This document shows, piece after piece, positions 48,170 to 58,445 of a stretch of DNA of 64,000 nucleotides. The stretch covers positions 6,281,763 through 6,345,762 of the forward strand of contig CM034397.1 in the NCBI GenBank assembly GCA_019925095.2, read 5' to 3'. The notes below the pieces were generated by a model. That model saw only the letters and a list, made by a program, of their open reading frames with translations, searched no databases and was not told the DNA's origin. Made by a program: the position numbers and the translations under genes. Source of the DNA: Dendrolimus kikuchii (taxonomy: Eukaryota > Arthropoda > Insecta > Lepidoptera > Lasiocampidae). Position 1 is the first letter of the stretch, and each line of letters opens with the position of its first letter.

Positions 48170-48927
48170 TAGAACAGGGTAGATCATTTTTGAAACAAAA
48201 AAAAAAAATAGTAGAATGAAACCCATTGGAAAAGGAAGACAATATAACAAAAATGAAAGGAAAAATAATTTACGGGCGATCTGAGGTCGGGAACTGGAAG
48301 GAGAGTCTGGGCCTTACTACCTGTTATTTCTTTGCATTTTCTGAGAACATTTACCATAATAATGTATATTTTTTTACACCATCAGAAAGTAGAGATTTCA
48401 AGAAACAAAATGCCCACCGACTTTTTAAAAAAAAGCTGATATTTGGACGCGAGGATTTCCGATTGAAAAGTAGTAAGTCAAAATAAGGTGAAAAAATAAA
48501 TACTTTAAATTTAAAAAAATACAGTGTATTTGGGACATAAAAAAATAAGTTCTCACCAAATTTCGTGTTTTTTTTTTATAAAAGATAAATCTAAAAAACC
48601 TAAAACTTGGCTATTTGAATTTTTCACATCAATTTTGAGGGTATGTAAAAAAAAGTGTAAATACAAAAGTTGTAGATCTTTATATTACCTACAACTTTGC
48701 CACTTAACTTTTTTCCGTATTAGGACTTGTAGTTTTGCCGGAAATCAAGATAAACTGTTTTTACCCTTAAAAACTCACCCCCTACCACTTCCCGACCTCA
48801 GATCGCCTGTAAATTATTTTTCCTTTCATTTTTGTTATATTCTTTTCCTTTTCCAATGGGTTTCATCCTACTATAATTCTTTTCCTTTTTTTACCATTTT
48901 TAAAGGGATTAATTAGCACTGGTCTAA
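48170..48927. mobile_element. 758-bp DNA transposon with >120-bp terminal inverted repeats, TA target site
   Basis: Left arm (48170-48291 and slightly beyond) and right arm (48791-48927) are inverse copies sharing ATGAAACCCATTGGAAAAGG, AATATAACAAAAATGAAAGG and GCGATCTGAGGTCGGG. Tips: TAGAACAGGG and, inverse, TTAGACCAGTG. It sits in a family C copy with TA at both edges (48168-48169, 48928-48929); removal restores AGCGATAAGGCCGCC. The middle has AAGTTGTAGATC / CTACAACTTTG. No transposase. TA duplication fits the Tc1/mariner superfamily, but long arms could also be another TA-targeting group. Confidence 0.88.
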
Positions 48928-49020
48928 TAAGGCCGCCTGTTTTTTTGCCAAGAAGTAATGTAGATGCATTTTGTTTTTGTAATTGTTTATTTTGATAAGC
49001 AATAAAGTGTTACCTAATCT
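48928..49020 (+). repeat. family C retroposon, right part of a split copy
   Basis: TAAGGCCGCCTGTTTTTTTGCC, then TTGATAAGCAATAAAGTGTTACC, continuing the copy begun at 48141. Confidence 0.8.
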
Positions 49021-49021
49021 A

Positions 49022-50600
49022 ATAGTTTTATTTTTAAGTTGTATGGAACGAAGTATAAAATAAACAAATCTAGGTATATTTCACCAGATTTTCTTGTCAA
49101 ATGACCTTTCATATGTTGCAATGTGTAATCTCAAGAAGATGAAAACCTTGTTACAGGAGTTGAAATACGTTTAATGGCCGGCTCATATATCTTACTATTA
49201 ATTTATTTTCCCTACCATCCCTACCTACCTAACTAAGTAAGCCAAATGAACGGTCGGTAAGATGTACGAACCAGCCATTATTGGTGTTTGTCTGTTTAGT
49301 CTATTTAAAAAGGGAAACAATTTATATTCTGTAACTATTTATGTATAAATAATTTTATCTATAGTCAAGGAAACTTAGATGTTCATAAAATACTTTAAAA
49401 AAACACAAAAATAAACTAAACTGCCAGACAGAAGCATGCTCAGAAGGCTGGCTCCATTGCCACGATGGATGATAATGCTAATTCACTATGGAAAGTATAA
49501 ACCAGTCTTCTGGTTATGGGTGGCATCAAAGAATTTCCTAAGAACTAGAAATTCTTTGCGAATGGACCCCATCGACCTGTGTCTAAACTCCAAGCAGCAC
49601 AAATATGTATCCTATTTTGTATTGTTCTCTTTTTTAAAACAAATCAAACGTCTTTTTTATCATCTAAGTTTCCACCATAAACTACTGTGTAATTTGTCAG
49701 TCGGAAAGTTGTTTATCATGTCGTAATGCTAACATCAGTCGTTGATCACTCATGGAGTAAGGGGCATGTCACGTACACATTTGCCCATTTGCCTAATGAC
49801 TCGAGTTGAGAGGATTTGTTTGTGCAAGCAACTGCTATTGCATGCAACCCTACGCTATTAGGTACTAACAGTTCGCTACTGGATTTAAGTACGTTCTCTA
49901 TACGTGGATCGTTGATAATTGTTGTCATTGGCGTATTTATTTGCGTAATAGCCTGAATTTAATCGTAGGTACGTGCTAAGCTTCAAGAAGTGAGGCACAA
50001 AACAAGTGGTCGTATGTGAGTAGGAGTCGCACATTGAAGGTTCCTCTAAACTCCATAGCTTCGTTTCTTAACCTGGGTGTCGCAGTCTGTTAAAAATAAT
50101 AAGATCTTTATACAAATCAAACGTGTAAATAAACTATTGTTTTTAAAGGCGAATTTTTTATTTATTTACACAAATCTAGAAGTTAATTTTAGGTTTCTTT
50201 TTTATAGTGTAGTTTAATATTTAAAATAATTTTAGAATATGTTGTAATAAACTATTAAGTAAAATATTATTAGGTATATATTTTTTTGTGAAGGGGTCGC
50301 AAAAGTTTTTAGTTTTTTAGTGGGTCACAACATAAAAATCGTGGAGAAATAAATGTTCTATAGAATACAATACATATGTAAAAAGTTTTAAAACCGATTT
50401 TTCCATCATCTGATAAAAGTTTTTTATTCATTCAGTTCATTGACCACCCTACTGTCAGTGTCCATGTCTCGATAATGAAACTGATATCGGAGACTTTTTA
50501 TCTCAGAAAATAGGATTACTTTCATGAGATACGGATTCGAAGTTTATACGTAAAACTCAGACATGTTTTACAGAATATAATAATTTAATTTCTTGCAAGA
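49022..50600. other. intronic AT-rich stretch, no recognised feature
   Basis: An open frame of 96 codons near 49436-49726 has no recognised motif. Nothing else assignable. Confidence 0.35.
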
Positions 50601-50612
50601 GTAAACATGACG

Positions 50613-51308
50613 CTAAAGGTGCAATTCCGACTGATACAGCAAGCATCAGACGACAGCGGCAGACAGCAACAGCAAGTGTCGCGACGGCAGAGAGCATTAC
50701 TGTGCAGTATTAATTTGTATGTAACTGATTCCGACATTCGACTTCAATTGCTGCGGGTCAGGTCTTGAATGGTTTTGACGCGCGGCGGCAGGGGTCATTT
50801 TCGCACAAACACAATATTACCGTTGTTGAAGTTTGCACATTATGGACGTGTTGGAAGATGAATAATGTCAAAAATAATTGTTCTTCCACTGAAATTGTGT
50901 CCCGCGATGTTTTTGGTGCAAGATAATTATAAATTAAAGAGGTTACAGAACTAAACTGATTTTTATTTAAACGGCATAAGTCCTGAAGGTTTCTTTATCA
51001 TCATTCAAATGTCTTTTTATCAAAGATTCATACGAGCCTTTTTCCACTCTGTTTAAGCACAATGGCATAATAGGTTTTCTGCTTAACTAATAATGCACTA
51101 ATAAGTCGTCATCGTCTTTTTCTTCTTTTAGCAATAAAACTGTAATAGGGAAAACACGACCGTAAAGCTAGTAATGTCGCAATGAAACTGCAGGTCTGCT
51201 GCGTCTTCGGAATCTATACGACGGCAAATGAAGCTCGACAGCATTTGCTGTCGGCCGTTTGCTGCTGCCGTCTGCTGCCTGCCACGTCCGTCGGAATTGC
51301 ACCTTTAG
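50613..51308. mobile_element. 696-bp element with 19-bp perfect terminal inverted repeats
   Basis: CTAAAGGTGCAATTCCGAC at 50613-50631 is exactly inverted at 51290-51308. Just inside each end are CAG/CTG-rich segments (ACAGCGGCAGACAGCAACAG; GCTGCTGCCGTCTGCTGCC) that are also roughly inverse. No transposase frame. Likely a non-autonomous DNA transposon; no target duplication seen, so the tips may be off by a few bases. Confidence 0.75.
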
Positions 51309-51835
51309 TGATAATAACAAGTACCTTTAACCTAGTCTGTTTCATATTGATAACTTGGAAGCCGGGTATAATATGCGTACTAGTGCTATCACTAAGGAAT
51401 ACATGCCAAGCGAATTGCTGTAGAAAATTAGAATAGGGAACTCCAGATTGCGAAGCGGAGACATGAACATAGCCGGAATCAAACGCTAGGATGATAATAT
51501 CCTTTTAGTACACTAATCTAGTATAGGGTTGATAATTTCAAAATTTTGCAATGTTTACTTTAGCCTTTAAAAAATTTCGCAATTATTTCAATGCACAATT
51601 TCTTTAAGATAGAGACAGAGTTCAGACTCATTTTATATATTGATTACGGCCTTTAGCCTTTATTGTATTTTGTATTCCGCTGCAACCGAAAGTTGCCAAA
51701 GTCAACTGTAATTTACAGGTTGAATCCTAGTTCGGGACTTTGATAGCTGACGGACTGCACAAAATTATTACTATTTTTTCCTTTGTTATCTATTTATTGT
51801 GGCTATGAATAACTTGTATTTTATTTATTTTGTAT

Positions 51836-52200
51836 TTTTAATTGCATGAGTTCAGTAGAAAGGCAGACCGCCCACCTGATGGAAAGCGGTTACCATCGCC
51901 TATAGACCTTACGAGGATATAACGAGTTGTCTGGAAGTGGGCGCTAACAACTGCAACACAGTATTATACTATAGCAGTTGTTTGCGATACCAAATTGTTT
52001 CTGTACACTATGTTAATGGTTTCGAATAAATTCTTTAATGTGCTTCCGCTTCCTAAAGGGAGACTGGAATCTAGCCAATAATGCCTGAACACAACTCAAG
52101 GTTTTTATGGCGGCATACTCTACTCATACCAGGAGTGGTAGCAATTCAGACGGGCAAATACCCTACCACTAGGCTGTGCGTTGTCTTTTCGCCACAAAAC
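51836..52200 (-). repeat. family A repeat with an internal replacement
   Basis: Both ends are family A (GAGTTCAGTAGAAAGGCAGAC; GGAGTGGTAGCAATTCAGACG, CTACCACTAGGCTGTGCG), but about 130 bp at 51908-52040 are unrelated and replace the GCAACACC...GCGCTGC section. Confidence 0.7.
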
Positions 52201-52204
52201 ATAT

Positions 52205-52645
52205 GACGATAACGTCATTTCAATCACCTTTAGTAGGAGTGATTGAAATATTTGAATAGTAGATATTTAGATACCGAATTAGGACATCCATAGTGACCTT
52301 TCAAGCGAAGAGCTTTGATAAATCTGGTGATAGACTAGTTTGTTTCACGGTGCAATCACCTACTGGTACCGTATTCACATTATATCAATACTTTACAAAA
52401 AATACTTTTATTTTAAAGCTAAACTTAGCGTCTATCGAGAGCAGTAAAACAGGGTAGTTTATAACACTTTTAATAGTTTAAAAAGTTGTATTTTACTTAT
52501 AGTCTCGGTATTCTATGGATAGAATACAATATAACTAAGTTTTCTTTTATTATATGAGTTTATATTGTCTTAGTTTTATTATATATAAGTAATTCTAAAA
52601 TTGATGCCTATTTAGCTCTTTTACAATTTCGTTACAAGTACCTAT
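52205..52645. other. intronic AT-rich stretch, no recognised feature
   Basis: CAATCACC TTTAGTAGGAGTGATTG (52220-52246) is a small hairpin. Nothing else. Confidence 0.35.
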
Positions 52646-52650
52646 CTATA

Positions 52651-54064
52651 TACGGGTGAATTTTTCAAATGTGCCTTCAGAGCCAAAACCTAAACTATTG
52701 TAGATAGCAAAAACACACTTAAAGGAGTCTCGAAGCCGATTTTGAGGAAAACTTAAATTGTATCATTAGATTTTTGAAAAATAAAAAAACCTGTGCGTCT
52801 CGGGACCCCCGACAGAAGTGATAACTTAAACTAATCTAGGTTGAACTATTTAATATTGAAATTGTTGTACTTGAGAAAAGCTTAGGTTATTACTTAAATT
52901 GTATGTATATTAATATCATAAAATAAGGGAAAGGTTATTTATTAATAAAATCTTTTATTGATTATAAAATATATTTTATTCTTAGTTACAATTCTTGAAT
53001 ATGTATGTACATTAGAATTATGTGCATGTACATTATTAGTATCATTATTTAATCTAATTGCCGAAATACGGCTAGCGCTGTGGGTTAGAGTGAGAGAGGA
53101 GAAGCCTGCCTACCCCTGCCGTATGCGTGAGGGAAAGGGAAGCCAGACAGACTGGCGCCGTAACGCGTTACGTAACGAAGCGGTTTACCCTCCCATAAGA
53201 AGTTATCACTTCAATAACTCTTGTCAAGAATCCAATCGACTGATTTAGAAAAAATAAACACACTGTACCCATCCTCTATTATTATACCAAATCATAATGT
53301 AGCTTATAAGGATTAATTTTTGTGAAGGAATGTCAAATTGCAAACCAAGGGAAAAGGTTGTTTTTGAACAAAATGGTCATTTTCCATACATCAAGTAAAC
53401 ATCAAACTGCGCTGATTATTGGACCGCAACTCATTTGAACGCAATTAATGTTTACCCATTCGAATTAATGGGTTGGGATAAAATATATAAGTATTAAAAT
53501 ACAACAATTTTCGTCATTTCCCTATTGAATCAAATGAGGTGAGGTTTAATGAATGTATGGAAAATAGACTATTTTGTTTAAAAACAACACTTTTCTTTGT
53601 TTTGCCCTTTTGACATTGCTTTACAGAAATTTATCCTTGAAAGCTAGGCAGGTGCAGTATGTTTATTTTTGTCAAAATCAGCCTCTTCGATTCCTGACTA
53701 GGATAATTGATTTTTCAAAAATCTAATGATACCATTCAAGTTTTCGTCGAAAGAGGCTTCGAGACTTTTTTAAGTGTGTTTTTGCTATCTAGAATAATTT
53801 AGGTTTTGACTCTGAAGACAATTACTTCACTGAAATTGATCCTTACAAGCTACACTACGATTTGGTATAACAATACAGGTTGTGTTTATTTTTTCAAAAT
53901 CAGCGGATTTGATTCCTGACAAGGGTTATTTATTTTTCAAAAATTTAATGATACAATTTTAGTTTTCGTCAAATCGGCCTCGAGAGTCCTTTCAGTGTTT
54001 TTTTGCTTTCTAGCGCAGTTTAGGATTGGGCCCTGAAGGCCCACTTGAAAAATTCAACCTGTAC
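52651..54064. mobile_element. 1.4-kb fold-back element with layered inverted repeats
   Basis: The left end (about 52651-52790) and right end (about 53920-54064) are inverse: GGTGAATTTTTCAAATGTGCCTTCAG against CTGAAGGCCCACTTGAAAAATTCAACC, with AAATTGTATCATTAGATTTTTGAAAAAT further in. A second direct copy of the right arm lies at about 53690-53830. Nearer the middle, 53350-53395 and 53555-53610 are another inverse pair (GTTGTTTTTGAACAAAATGG...TTTTCCATACAT). No coding region recognised. Confidence 0.7.
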
Positions 54065-54289
54065 AAAATTTAAAATATTAGCATATTCCCAAAAACGTAC
54101 ACATTTTTACAGAAAATATTAATATGTACATAATATATAAGATACATATGCAGATAAATGTATGGTACTTAGTGATTATTATGATTTTTCAGCTGTCTAG
54201 CCCTACCAGACTCCTGTCACTGGACAGTGTACCTAGAAGGCTGGCAGCTGGCAGTTCGCCTAGATTCGCTACATTGCATAAATTACTTA

Positions 54290-54725
54290 TCTATCTATCA
54301 TTTAAGAGCTATGCTCTTGTTGGTGGAGCCTCCTCCAATCTTCTCTATTGTGGGACAGTTGTTTTACTTTTATGTAAGACACGACACTCACTTTTCTTTT
54401 ATTTGATCCATGAATGCTCGCCTTGCTCTTCCCTTCCCTCTCCTTGCTTCCACTTTGCCTTCGATTAACGTGCATAAGAAGGTGTCGTGTCGTAACAAAT
54501 GGCCAAACATCTACCCCCTTCTTTCCTCCAGAGTTTTTAAAATTGTGCGTTTCTCCTTTACCATATCTAGTACTTCTTCATTCGTCTCTTTTCTTTCCGA
54601 CTTATTCTCTTCATGCGTCTCCAACACCACGTTTCAAATGCTTCTAATCTATCGTGATCTCTTTGTGTCATTGTCCATGCTTCACATCCATAAGTATATT
54701 TTCGTAAATATATTGAAATTAAAAA
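54290..54725 (-). pseudogene. LINE ORF C-terminus remnant
   Basis: Minus strand reads YGCEAWTMTQRDHDRLEAFE then TWCWRRMKRISRKEK, later a shifted GHLLRHDTF-like part, EGKVEARRGKG-like basic stretch and EDWRRLHQQEHSS. The YGCE.W and WCWRRM blocks are typical of LINE reverse-transcriptase C-termini. Stops and frameshifts are present. The related copy is at 25680-25895. Confidence 0.65.
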
Positions 54726-54739
54726 TTTATTACTTGCAT

Positions 54740-54800
54740 AAAGATAGAAAGATAGATAACTCTTTATTATACGCCAGTACCGAAAGCCTATAGCTAAAAA
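54740..54800 (-). repeat. family C retroposon tail fragment
   Basis: GATAGAAAGATAGATAACTCTTTATTATACGCC reads in inverse as GGCGTATAATAAAGAGTTATC plus a (ATCT)n tail. Confidence 0.55.
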
Positions 54801-54809
54801 TATTCTAAA

Positions 54810-55355
54810 CCTGCGTCGATCAGTATGTAATGTTATAATTTGTGCGTATTAATTCACCGCTAGTTTAACTATATAATTATAGACTAAATTAACGCGCACC
54901 TTTAAATAACATGGAATAAATATCCAGTTCAATTACATGCCTAACTAGGAATTACAATAATCGGATGAGAATGCGGAAGTTCGCAGATGTAATGTTGTTT
55001 ATTGGTTTGTAACGAGTTTGTCCTGAAACATATGTAATGATATGTTTAATATTTGGTTAATATAAACAGTATATATACAGTATATAATAAAAAATATACA
55101 GTTAATATAACCTATAGCTTAAAAAAATACAAATAATAAATAGGCTCCAAAACACCAACAGCTGGGACTTGGGGCCGTAATTTTCTTTTTTTTCAGAATT
55201 ATTATTTTGGTTTGGCATAATTTACAACGCAGTAAGTTTGACTGTATGATATCGCTAGTAGTACAAGTATTCATTTTTGTAATTGGTTTTGGTGAGAAAT
55301 AAAGTGTTAAATAAATACATATTTTATTTCTCATAATAATCAACAACAATTTATA
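54810..55355. other. intronic AT-rich stretch, no recognised feature
   Basis: TTTTGGTGAGAAATAAAGTGTTAAATAAATA (55288-55318) may be another plus-strand family C tail, with GGGACTTGGGG near 55163. No gene. Confidence 0.35.
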
Positions 55356-55361
55356 CTAATA

Positions 55362-55592
55362 TTAGCTGCGCTCCGCGGTCTCACCCGCGTGGTGATGGAA
55401 AATCGTTATATTTTGGATAATTCACCCTATATCTTTATAAATTATAGCCTATGTGTTATTCTGATGTGTAAGCTATATTATTGTAAAGTTTCATCAAAAT
55501 CCATTTAGTAGTTTTTGTGTGAAAGAGTAACAAACATACATACATCCATGCATTCTTACAAACTTCCGCGTTTATAATATTAGTAGGATTAT
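55362..55592 (-). repeat. family E repeat, inverse copy
   Basis: GCTGCGCTCCGCGGTCTCACCCGCG at one end, AAAATCGTTATATTTTGGATAATTC, TAGCCTATGTGTTATTCTG, AAAATCCATTTAGTAGTTTTTG and ATAATATTAGTAGGATTATACC at the other. It lies only about 270 bp from PAQR4-like exon 1. Confidence 0.65.
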
Positions 55593-55861
55593 ACCTAACT
55601 TACAATTCATCTACATATATATTCACACCACTGTACTACGTACGAATTTGAGGCACGGAATAACAACGTTCCTGTCTCAAGAGTGCTCTCAGAAATGATA
55701 ACTGACATAATGAATAAAGTACTATTACGTAAACTTACTCTTTATTACATAAATCCTACGCTAAATACGCGGTAAGAATACTGAAAGCTAAGAAATAAAT
55801 TGCATAGAGAACACTCTTATGTACGACATAAATGTTGTCTATTAAAAATCAAGCATATTAC

Positions 55862-56201
55862 CATGGGTGAGTATATTGATGGTCTCGTTATGGAAGTAGA
55901 AGAGGCTCCGCAGGCACCCACCCCAGCCTTGCAGAGGTCGGTAACCGGTGAGCACGTACGGGTTGAACTGCAGGTGCTGCGGCATATCGCGCCAGTGTAG
56001 CAGCTCGACACCGCTGCAGGCGTTGCTGGCTGTGCTGCTCGGCTGCAGCAGCCCGTCCCCGCTCCTGCCACCGCTGGAGTCGCACTCGCCCGCACTCCCA
56101 TCCTCGCGATCCCGCCCCTCATTATCACAGATACGTTCTAACGACTTTTTCCTCTTTTTAGGTCCTTTGCCGTTTACCTCTTGAATTGACATATCGAACA
56201 T
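55862..56201 (-). CDS. PAQR4-like: PAQR4-like receptor, first coding exon
   Basis: This is coding exon 1 (residues 1-113 plus one base of codon 114) of a seven-helix PAQR membrane protein. Residues 76-114 carry the family signature: HLQFN (76-80), VLTGYRP (83-89), CLRSLFYFHNE (96-106), and motif A, E106-x2-N109-x3-H113. From memory, human PAQR4 has nearly the same stretch, which favours PAQR4 over adiponectin or progestin receptors. Residues 1-70 are polar, Ser/Gly-rich, with a basic GKGPKKRKK run; this tail is much longer than I recall for human PAQR4. The ATG at 56201 has A at -3 and an in-frame stop upstream. M4 or M73 are alternative starts. The exon ends CATG|GTAATA on the minus strand, phase 1, matching the acceptor at 26133. 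PAQR proteins act in cell or Golgi membranes as receptors or hydrolase-like enzymes; the substrate here is unknown. Confidence 0.85.
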
Positions 56202-56229
56202 TTTGTAAATATAGTAATAACAGATATCG

Positions 56230-56660
56230 GAATATCTCCGTTATCTCATAACATGACTCCGTGATAGGTCGCCGGGCGCGTGAATATTGGATGCTGCGGA
56301 CGGTCCCGCACTTCGGCCCCGCGGTGCAGCCGCATGGCCTATGCGACGTCCCGGCCGGATTTGCCGGCTATTGTACGTGTATCACAGTTGGGGCGCCGGT
56401 GAGGGTTTCGCGGGGTCGTCGATTGTTGATTGAGTTTGCCGTGTGTGATCACGGGGCGCCGGGGCTGGCCGCGCGGCCGGTGGCGGCGAAGCGGCGGCAC
56501 AGGGCGCGGGCTGGGCGGCCGGCCGGGGGAGCGCGCGACTGGCCTGGCACGCCTGGCACTGGCTGGGCGCCGCCGCACGCCTACGCCCCCCGCGCCCCGC
56601 CGCACCTCGCAGATTTGCGCACTGCGCAAACCCGATCAGCTGATTCCCGCCAGAAGGTCG
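56230..56660 (-). promoter_or_regulatory. CpG-rich promoter-like block upstream of the PAQR4-like gene
   Basis: A sharply GC- and CpG-rich stretch in AT-rich surroundings, densest at about 56260-56630, directly upstream of the exon 1 start codon (56201, minus strand). It holds runs of GCGCG/GCCGG and, at its outer edge, the palindrome TCAGCTGA. No clear TATA box was found on the minus strand, which fits a CpG-type promoter. Long open frames here on both strands are expected from base composition alone. Confidence 0.55.
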
Positions 56661-56759
56661 ACCTTCCGTTTCCCTACTACGACACTTTCACTCACTACTA
56701 TATCCTTCCTTTAATGAAAGTCAACGTGAGTTTCGTTTTGCGTCATCCTTGAGGTACTA

Positions 56760-57285
56760 TTTATTGGGTGACAATTGTATTATATTTTTGATCACTAAAT
56801 GCAGAAACTGCAATTAAAACTAATCGATATAATTAATTATCTTATAACTTAAAGTATTATTTCTAAGTATATTTTTTTTCATAAATACAGACCTTGGAAG
56901 TACATAATTATATTCTCAAGTTAAAAAACTTGGATTTTTTTATGGATAAACTGTAAACTGTTGATATCTGTGAAGTTGAGTCCAGATACCCAGATCGAAA
57001 AGTACGTTTACAAATTTGACTGCCTGGAATCGAATAGTGTAGGTACATATAATAGCACATAGAAAGTGCTATAACTGCTTGATGACACTACTCTCTTTTT
57101 TCGAAGTGAAATAATTCCTTTATTTCCTTTATTATTTTTTCCTACACACGTCCCTACCAAGACTACCGATAAAAATACCCCGCTGTTCCTTCGTCCATTG
57201 TTCGAGCAGTAGGTTTCCTTGCGAATATTCCTTCAATCCGCACGAAGCGGGGTCCCGTGTCAGGATCTGTAGGAATCCCTATTAA
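56760..57285. other. AT-rich stretch upstream of the CpG block, no recognised feature
   Basis: No gene or repeat family recognised. Confidence 0.35.
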
Positions 57286-57289
57286 TATT

Positions 57290-57642
57290 ATAAATACGAA
57301 AGTAACTCTGTCTGTCTGTCTGTTCCGTTTTCACGTAAAAACTACTGGACCGATTTGGCTGAAACTCAGTATATATATATATTTTCGAAGCCGAGAATGA
57401 ACATACGATACTTTTTATCCCGAAAAATGGGATAGTTTTCGGGATAAAAATATATTTGTCCTTCTCTTTGTTATGCTTTTACGGAAAAACTACTGGATCG
57501 ATTTAGTTGAAATTCGGTATACATGTAATTTTAATACCGAGGGTGGACAAGGGATACCTTTATCCCGGATAATGGGATAGATTTATGTAAAGGTTATCCC
57601 AAAAAGTGGGATAAGTTTTTTGGTGATTTTCTATTTTCGTCA
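57290..57642 (+). repeat. family E repeat, left of the minisatellite
   Basis: ATATTATAAATACGAAAGTAAC, CTGTCTGTCTGTCTGTTCCG, CACGTAAAAACTACTGGACCG, and repeated ATCCCG/GGGATA pairs. It carries two successive units of the ACTACTGGA(C/T)CGATTT segment (57342 and 57488). Confidence 0.65.
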
Positions 57643-58012
57643 TTTTGGTCATCTTTGTCCTTTTTGTCCGTTTTGTCCGCTTTGTCCGAGTTGTCCGATT
57701 TGTGCGAGTTGTCCGATTTGTCCGATTTGTCCGACTTGTCCGATTTATTCGAATTGTCCGTTTTGACCGAGTTGTCCGATTTATCCGAGTTGTCCCATTT
57801 GTCCTTTTGTCCAATTTGTCCGTTTGGTCCGATTTGTCCGATTTGTCCTTTTTGTCCGATTTATCTGAGTTGTCCGAGTTGTCCGATTTGTTCGATATGC
57901 CCGTTTTGTCCGATTTATCCGATTTGTCCTTTTTGTCCGATTTGTCCGTTTTGCCCGATTTGTCTGATTTGTCCGTTTTGTCCGATTTGTTCTTTTTGTC
58001 CTTTTTATCATT
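57643..58012. repeat. 9-bp minisatellite, about 40 units
   Basis: Consensus TTGTCCGAT with variants at the last three bases (TTT, GAG, GTT). The 9-bp period keeps several frames open on both strands, giving low-complexity frames such as KSDKSDKTDKSDK on the minus strand. No signal peptide, conserved domain or promoter supports a protein. Confidence 0.95.
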
Positions 58013-58139
58013 TATGTAATTGTCATAGACGGGGGGTAGATAAATATAGCTAGGGCGGTTTGAAATAAAGGTTGAAAGTTTGGATAAGACCAATCGTTTC
58101 TCAAGTTTATAGATATAAACATTCATCATCTATAAAAAA

Positions 58140-58445
58140 TGCAATAGTAACTCGATATGTCTTTCCGTTAAGTTTTCACGGGAAACTACTAGGAATACTG
58201 GATCGGTTTTGCTGTAATTTTGTTTAAATGTAGTTTTAATACCGAATATGGAGATAAATACTTTTCATGCCCGGAGATGGGATAGTTTGCGATATCAAAT
58301 TAAATTAAACCTCCGAGTGCAAATAGCACTAACATAAAAATTAAGTACAATGTAACCTGTATTAACAACTCCTGCTCTTTAAATAAGAAACACGCACTAG
58401 AGGTTAATCCGCGGCGTAGCCGCGGGGTAAGCTCTAGTAGGTTAT
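58140..58445 (+). repeat. family E repeat, right of the minisatellite
   Basis: ATATGTCTTTCCGTTAAGTTTTCACGGGAAAC, CTGGATCGGTTTTGCTG, and an end GGTTAATCCGCGGCGTAGCCGCGGGGTAAGC with a CCGCGGC hairpin. With 57290-57642 it brackets the minisatellite, which may have arisen inside one copy. Confidence 0.6.

Larger units (their letters stand above)
26134..55861 (-). other. 29.7-kb phase-1 intron of the PAQR4-like gene
   Basis: Inferred from matching splice signals: donor GTAATA at 55861 and acceptor TTGTTTCAG at 26134, both phase 1, joining motif A to the first membrane helix. The span is filled with repeats and AT-rich sequence. An unseen small exon cannot be excluded, but the joined protein reads through the family signature without a gap. 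Confidence 0.75.

Noticed and set aside
48226..48916. Open frames of 86 and 130 codons
   Set aside because: They lie within the inverted arms and centre of a non-autonomous DNA transposon and have no transposase motif.
54124..54793. Plus-strand open frames of 114 and 127 codons
   Set aside because: Antisense to a LINE ORF C-terminus read on the minus strand.
56261..56752. 163-codon open frame on the plus strand in the CpG block
   Set aside because: Pro/Arg/Ala-rich composition follows from GC-rich DNA; no domain, and it overlaps the promoter region of the minus-strand gene.
57560..58129. 189-codon Lys/Asp/Ser-rich open frame (minus) and 124- and 132-codon frames (plus)
   Set aside because: All are products of the 9-bp minisatellite, which keeps frames open on both strands.
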